A stretch of DNA of 9,711 bases from Planctomycetota bacterium (lineage in GTDB: Bacteria > Planctomycetota > Phycisphaerae > UBA1845 > UTPLA1): the NCBI GenBank assembly GCA_027295245.1, contig JAPULF010000274.1, forward strand, positions 1 through 9,711, read 5' to 3'. A model generated the notes under the pieces. It was not told the DNA's origin. It worked only from the letters and a program-made list of their open reading frames with translations, and ran no database searches. Positions within the stretch are counted from its first letter, which is position 1. Each line of letters opens with the position of its first letter. A program made the position numbers and the translations under genes. Below, in pieces: positions 6,073-9,711 of this stretch.

Positions 6073-6966
6073 ATGATCATTCGAGAACCGGCGGTGGCAG
6101 GCAGGTTTTACAGCGGCGATCGCGCGGGCTGCGAGGCGGAATTGCGGGAGTGTCTCGACCGAGCCGCCCGTCCGAGCGGGTCCGCCGAACCGGTCCCGGA
6201 CGAGAAGACGATCCTCGGCGGCATCGTGCCGCACGCGGGCTGGATCTGTAGCGGGGCCGTTGCCGCTCGCGTATTCAAGGCCATTGCCGATAGTCGACAA
6301 CCGGCCGCCATCGTCATCTTCGGCGCCATCCATGTGCCGCACGGACCGGCGGCTTCGCTCTTCGACGGCGGCGCTTGGGAAACGCCGCTCGGGCTCGCCG
6401 AGGTGGATGCCCGCCTTGCAAATCGACTACACAGCCAGACCGGGCTCATGGAGGTCGACCCCCACGCCCACGAAAACGAGCACAGCATCGAGGTCGAAGT
6501 TCCCTTTATTCAGCAACTGATGCCCAACACCATGATCGTTCCGATCATGGTCCCGCCCAACGAAAACGCCGTCCCGCTCGGGGCCGCCATCGGCCGCACC
6601 GCCAAGAGCTACGGCGCGGACGTGGTCTTCATCGCGTCGACCGATCTGACCCACTACGGGCCGGGCTATGGTTTCCTGCCACACGGCCGGGGCGGGGCCG
6701 GCCTGCGATGGGCCAAGGAGGTCAACGACCGCCGCATGATCGACGCCATCCGCGCCTTGCGCGAGTCCGAGGTCGTCGACGAGGCCAAGGCCAACCAGAA
6801 CGCCTGCGGCGCGGGCGCCGTTGCCGCCACCCTCGCCGCATGCAGGGCCTGCGGCGCCACCCGGGCCACGCTCCTCGAACCCACCACCAGTTTCGACGTC
6901 CTCAGCGATCGCTATCCCGAACCCATGACCGACGCCGTCGGCTACGCCGCAATGCTCATTCACTGA
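6073..6966 (+). CDS. amrB: MEMO family protein (AmmeMemoRadiSam system protein B)
   Basis: The 297-residue protein is close in length to human MEMO1 and starts with the family signature IIREPAVAGRFYSGD. Further hallmarks are IVPHAGWICSG (51-61), GAIHVPHG (84-91), NEHSIEVEVPF (135-145), ASTDLTHYG (188-196) and ACGAGAV (244-250). H54, H87 and C245 occupy the places of the MEMO1 metal ligands H49, H81 and C244, so the metal site appears intact. Relatives resemble extradiol dioxygenases. In many prokaryotes the gene lies beside an AMMECR1 gene and a radical SAM gene, but neither is seen here; the biochemical role of the bacterial protein is not established. It is transcribed divergently from the zinc-ribbon gene, with its own TATAAT and AGGA sites. 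In-frame ATGs at 5986 and 6064 exist, but the conserved domain begins at 6073. The family call is firm. Confidence 0.9.
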   Translation: MIIREPAVAGRFYSGDRAGCEAELRECLDRAARPSGSAEPVPDEKTILGGIVPHAGWICSGAVAARVFKAIADSRQPAAIVIFGAIHVPHGPAASLFDGGAWETPLGLAEVDARLANRLHSQTGLMEVDPHAHENEHSIEVEVPFIQQLMPNTMIVPIMVPPNENAVPLGAAIGRTAKSYGADVVFIASTDLTHYGPGYGFLPHGRGGAGLRWAKEVNDRRMIDAIRALRESEVVDEAKANQNACGAGAVAATLAACRACGATRATLLEPTTSFDVLSDRYPEPMTDAVGYAAMLIH

Positions 6967-7012
6967 CAGGCGCTGCATTTCGCAGGGCATATGAGAATCG
7001 GAGATCGAAAAG

Positions 7013-7438
7013 ATGCCATATGTCTTCCTAAACCCCGACGGCACCAAAGACTTCGGCCTCGCCGTCATTGTCGAGCACACAACAGGCGTCACATATGGAC
7101 AACAATGTGCCGGCTATCTCGTTGAGGAGCAGACTCTTGAAGGCTTCCTAATCCCCGTAGGCGGTCCCGACCAGGCTAAACCGATTTTCGACTGGTTTTG
7201 GAAGCGATTCCATGGCAAGTGCTACAAGCCGCAAGTCAACTGGACAAATGAACTGATCACCGAACTTCGGGGTTTGATTGAGGAAATTCCCTGTTGGCTC
7301 ACCGTGTCGGGAAATGGAGCCGACCGGAGAGTGATGCTTGAACTTGACGTCGAACGGATCGATGAGTGCGTCGAAGCTTGGATACCGGTGAAGACTCCGT
7401 ATGGACGCGGAATCCTGGCGCTCAAGAACAGTGATTGA
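7013..7438 (+). CDS. Hypothetical small protein, possibly DUF6210-like, in lower-GC DNA
   Basis: This 141-residue protein has no domain I recognise with confidence. The pattern GLAVIVEHTTGVTYGQQCAG (15-34), then EGFLIP (43-48), and a C-terminal DECVEAWIPVKTPYGRGIL (117-135) recall the uncharacterised DUF6210 family, but this is from memory and weak. It has no signal peptide or membrane segment. A GGAG at 7000-7003 stands nine bases before the ATG, a clearer ribosome binding site than most genes here have. Base composition differs: I count 223 G+C in the 420 bases from 7021 to 7440 (53%), against 83 of 120 (69%) in 6541-6660 of the neighbouring gene. This suggests recent acquisition. It sits 46 bases after the MEMO gene in the same direction and converges on rsmB. 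Being a real gene is likely from its start site and balanced composition; the function is unknown. Confidence 0.7.
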   Translation: MPYVFLNPDGTKDFGLAVIVEHTTGVTYGQQCAGYLVEEQTLEGFLIPVGGPDQAKPIFDWFWKRFHGKCYKPQVNWTNELITELRGLIEEIPCWLTVSGNGADRRVMLELDVERIDECVEAWIPVKTPYGRGILALKNSD

Positions 7439-7490
7439 ATTCCTTCCCGTGGTACGTCTTGGGATGGCGCAGTCTCATTGACGCCTGGTC

Positions 7491-8882
7491 TCACAGACTG
7501 GTGCGCGCCAGCAGTACCGCGTACCCCCCGTCGCGATCATCGTTCGGCGTCGTGAACGCCTCGCGCTCGATCCGCCAACCGGCATGACTCTCGCAAAACC
7601 ACGCCGCCTGCCGCTCGTTCTCCTCTTCCTCCAGCGAGCAGGTCGCGTAGATCAGACGCGTCCGAGGGCCGGCGAAGGCCGCGGCCTCCTCCAGAATGCC
7701 CCGCTGAATCTCCACCAACTCCATCAACGATCGATGCGACGCCCGGTAGCGGGCCTCCGGCCGCCGCGCTAAGACGCCCGTATTCGTGCAGGGAACGTCG
7801 ATCACGATCAGGTCGGGGGCCCGGTCCGTCGCCGTCATGCAATCGGCCAGCGCCTCCTTCTCGACAGACTGGATTATGCCGATGCCGAGACGAGCCGCGT
7901 TTTCGTTAATCCGCGCGAGCTGCTCCGAACTTCGATCCGTGGCAATGACCAGGCCCTCGTTGACCATAAGCTCGGCAGCCTGGGTCGACTTGGTGCCCGC
8001 GCCCGCGCAATAGTCGAGAACCAACTCGCCACGCTTGGGGTCCGCGAGCTTCAAAGCGATCTGCGCGGTGCTGTCCTGCGGCTGGCAGAACCCCTCGCGA
8101 AACGCCGCCAACTCAGCCACCACCGAACAATCGCGCAGCAGGATCGCATCGGTCCCCGCGATGCGCTCCGGATGACGGCCTTCGTCGGACAGCCGCCCGA
8201 ACAGCTCGTCCGGCGTGGCCCGCAGCGGATTGGCCCGGAGCACGAGCGGCGGCCGACGTTGACCGGCATCGCAAATCACCCTGCACAGCGCCGGTTTGAA
8301 CCGCCGGTGCCAACGCTCCACCAGCCATGGCGGGTGCCCCGTCACCGCGACCAGGAACTCCAACGGCCGCCGGGCCGGATCTGGAAAGACGTCCTCCTGA
8401 ACCAGGCGGCCGCGTCCGCCGCCGATCGGAAGAAACCGTCGGGGGTCCGCGTCGTCCGTGCGATCCAGGGGATCCCCCCGACACGCCGCGACCTGCCGCA
8501 GCACGGCGTTCACGTTCGACGCCGCGTAACGGCCGTAGCGTTTCGTCTGCCGCACGGCCTGATCGATCGCCGCATGATCCGGGATGCGATCCAGCCAGCA
8601 GAGTTGATAGGTCGCCAGCGCCAGGATTAGCCGAATCGGCTCGCGAAGGCCCGCCCAGCGCCCCCGATAGAACCGTGAAACGATGTGTTCGGCGGTGATG
8701 CGATGCCGACCGACGCCGATGACCAGTTCGGCCGCCAGGGCCGCGTCCTTGTCCGAGAGCGGTTCGGCGGCCTGCAACTCGCCCAGGACCTGGCCGCCGA
8801 ATCGCATGCCGTCTCGGCACGCCAGCAGCACGTGCAAGGCACGGTCGCGTGCGGATCGTCTTGGAGCGGCGGCGGATCCCAT
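7491..8882 (-). CDS. rsmB: 16S rRNA (cytosine-C5)-methyltransferase RsmB
   Basis: The 463-residue protein has the RsmB/Sun layout: an N-terminal NusB-like RNA-binding domain (about 8-135, with DRALHVLLACRDG and HAAIDQAVRQTKRYG), then a SAM-dependent methyltransferase domain of the NOL1/NOP2/Sun family. Motif I is VLDYCAGAGTKS (288-299), motif IV is DVPCTNTGVLARRPE (362-376) with C365, and motif VI is YATCSLEEEENE (412-423) with the likely nucleophile C415. It methylates C5 of a cytosine in 16S rRNA (C967 in E. coli). Length matches the family (E. coli about 430). The ATG at 8882 follows the fmt stop with one base between (TGACATG), so the two are translationally coupled, as in the well-known fmt-rsmB arrangement. 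Motif I reads AGAGTK where E. coli has APGGKT, a variation seen in other family members. Its 3' end converges on the low-GC gene at 7013-7438. Confidence 0.93.
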   Translation of the reverse strand: MGSAAAPRRSARDRALHVLLACRDGMRFGGQVLGELQAAEPLSDKDAALAAELVIGVGRHRITAEHIVSRFYRGRWAGLREPIRLILALATYQLCWLDRIPDHAAIDQAVRQTKRYGRYAASNVNAVLRQVAACRGDPLDRTDDADPRRFLPIGGGRGRLVQEDVFPDPARRPLEFLVAVTGHPPWLVERWHRRFKPALCRVICDAGQRRPPLVLRANPLRATPDELFGRLSDEGRHPERIAGTDAILLRDCSVVAELAAFREGFCQPQDSTAQIALKLADPKRGELVLDYCAGAGTKSTQAAELMVNEGLVIATDRSSEQLARINENAARLGIGIIQSVEKEALADCMTATDRAPDLIVIDVPCTNTGVLARRPEARYRASHRSLMELVEIQRGILEEAAAFAGPRTRLIYATCSLEEEENERQAAWFCESHAGWRIEREAFTTPNDDRDGGYAVLLARTSL

Positions 8883-8883
8883 G

Positions 8884-9711
8884 TCAGTCGGAATCGCACG
8901 CCGCCAAGCGGTCGCCGGGCTTCACGCGCCGACCGTTGACGAAGTCCTGCCAACTCTGAAGCTTGCCGTTGGCCGGTTTGATCTCGAGAATCGCCAGCTC
9001 TCCGTCCCCAACCCGCACGCTCATCATATCCGTGATTCGTCCGATGTCTTCCGGGGAGGCGGCCGGCGAACTCTGGCCCTCATAGCACACCGCCCGTGCC
9101 AGGGTCACCAGCTCGTCGCGCGAGCCGTCCGCGGCCATGTATCGACAGCTTGCCCCCGGCCAAGTCCAAAGCCCGCAAATACGCCTGGCGATCGTTTGGG
9201 CCGGCTGATCGAACGTGATCCGCCCGTCGGCCTTCTTGAGCTTCGGCGCAACCGTGGCCTGGGACGCGTCCTGTGGCTCGCCCGGCAAGTTCGGATCGGC
9301 CTCCAGCGCCTCGAGCGCGGCCCGCACGGCGTCGCAACCGATTCGCGCCAGACGATCGTGCAGTTCGCTGGTCGTCTCGTCGTCGCCGATGGCCGTTCGA
9401 CGCTGCGTCAAGACCGGACCGGCGTCCATCTTTTCGACAATACGAAACACCGTCACGCCGGTTGCCGCGTCCCCGTTGATGATCGCCCACTGTATCGGGG
9501 CCGCCCCGCGCAACGCCGGCAAGAGCGAGGCGTGCAGATTGATCAGGCCCGCCGGGAAGGCCTCCAGCATCGCCCGTCCGAATTTCTGCCCGAATGAGGC
9601 GACATAACCGACGTCCGCCCCCAGGGATTTCAACTGCTCGACCGTCTCGGCGGTGTTCACGTTCTCCGGCGTGAAGACCGGCACGTCGCACGACAGCGCC
9701 ATCTTCTTGAC
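8884..9711 (-). CDS. fmt: Methionyl-tRNA formyltransferase, 5' end outside window
   Basis: The visible 275 residues cover most of Fmt. The enzyme transfers a formyl group from 10-formyl-tetrahydrofolate to the amino group of Met on initiator tRNA. In the visible part, INLHASLLPALRGAAPIQW (57-75) carries the catalytic N58 and H60, and EKMDAGPVL (93-101) carries D96. Their spacing (2 and 36) equals that of N106, H108 and D144 in E. coli Fmt, so about 48 N-terminal residues lie beyond the right edge. The C-terminal OB-like domain follows (ICGLWTWPGASCRYMA and LEIKPANGKLQSWQDFVNG). An ATG at 9702 is not the true start, since the frame stays open to the edge and the N-terminal folate-binding strand is missing. 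A def (peptide deformylase) gene is commonly found just upstream in other bacteria. It is followed by rsmB after one base. The stop is TGA at 8884-8886. Confidence 0.95.
   Translation of the reverse strand, partial: VKKMALSCDVPVFTPENVNTAETVEQLKSLGADVGYVASFGQKFGRAMLEAFPAGLINLHASLLPALRGAAPIQWAIINGDAATGVTVFRIVEKMDAGPVLTQRRTAIGDDETTSELHDRLARIGCDAVRAALEALEADPNLPGEPQDASQATVAPKLKKADGRITFDQPAQTIARRICGLWTWPGASCRYMAADGSRDELVTLARAVCYEGQSSPAASPEDIGRITDMMSVRVGDGELAILEIKPANGKLQSWQDFVNGRRVKPGDRLAACDSD

Noticed and set aside
6963..6993. CTGACA and CATATG as a promoter for the low-GC gene
   Set aside because: The spacer is 19 bases and the -10 match is poor; co-transcription with the MEMO gene is equally likely.
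7470..7500. Inverted repeat CAGTCT...AGACTG at the end of rsmB as a terminator
   Set aside because: The stem is only six bases with a 19-base loop and no T-run, and it overlaps the last codons of rsmB; too weak to call.
7776..7811. Altered motif I (AGAGTK) in RsmB as a sign of inactivity
   Set aside because: The change is at 7986-8021 in spirit a known family variation, and both catalytic cysteines C365 and C415 are present, so the enzyme should be active.

Overview
The window reads as a GC-rich bacterial chromosome segment, most likely from a planctomycete (Phycisphaerae-like; inferred from protein style, not proven). The strongest clue is the small zinc-ribbon protein at 5502-5894. It carries the CGYPLRGL...RCPECG signature that is very common in planctomycete proteins. 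A release-factor-like GGQ protein with a C-terminal helical add-on and weak or absent Shine-Dalgarno sites at several genes also fit. No rRNA, tRNA, CRISPR array, insertion sequence or phage gene was found.

Layout: (1) Positions 1-3358, minus strand, form a tight three-gene polysaccharide operon. A GT-B glycosyltransferase (3358 to 1895) is followed by a NodB/CE4 polysaccharide deacetylase (1898 to 864, ATGA overlap) and by a second, paralogous glycosyltransferase. That last gene starts at a non-ATG codon near 874 and runs off the left edge. (2) Positions 3359-3543 are a divergent intergenic region with a strong hairpin and a direct repeat. (3) Positions 3544-5431, plus strand, hold a release-factor-like GGQ protein and then an SsnA-type amidohydrolase. 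(4) Positions 5502-5894, minus strand, encode a DUF2007-like domain followed by two zinc ribbons, convergent with the amidohydrolase. (5) Positions 5895-6072 are a divergent promoter region. (6) Positions 6073-6966, plus strand, encode a MEMO-family protein (AmmeMemoRadiSam protein B). (7) Positions 7013-7438, plus strand, encode a small protein of unknown function in clearly lower-GC DNA (about 53% by my count, against about 69% in a sampled stretch of the MEMO gene). (8) Positions 7491-9711, minus strand, hold the translation-related pair fmt (5' end outside the window) and rsmB, one base apart.

The left third probably modifies and builds an exopolysaccharide: two related glycosyltransferases plus a deacetylase. 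The right end is a housekeeping fmt-rsmB operon (initiator tRNA formylation and 16S rRNA methylation). The middle holds single-gene units that do not form an evident pathway together.

I see no convincing undescribed multi-gene system. The items most worth a second look are the non-ATG third gene of the polysaccharide operon, the GGQ protein with a Fis-like helix-turn-helix tail, the low-GC orphan at 7013-7438, and the hairpin and repeat structure upstream of the polysaccharide operon.
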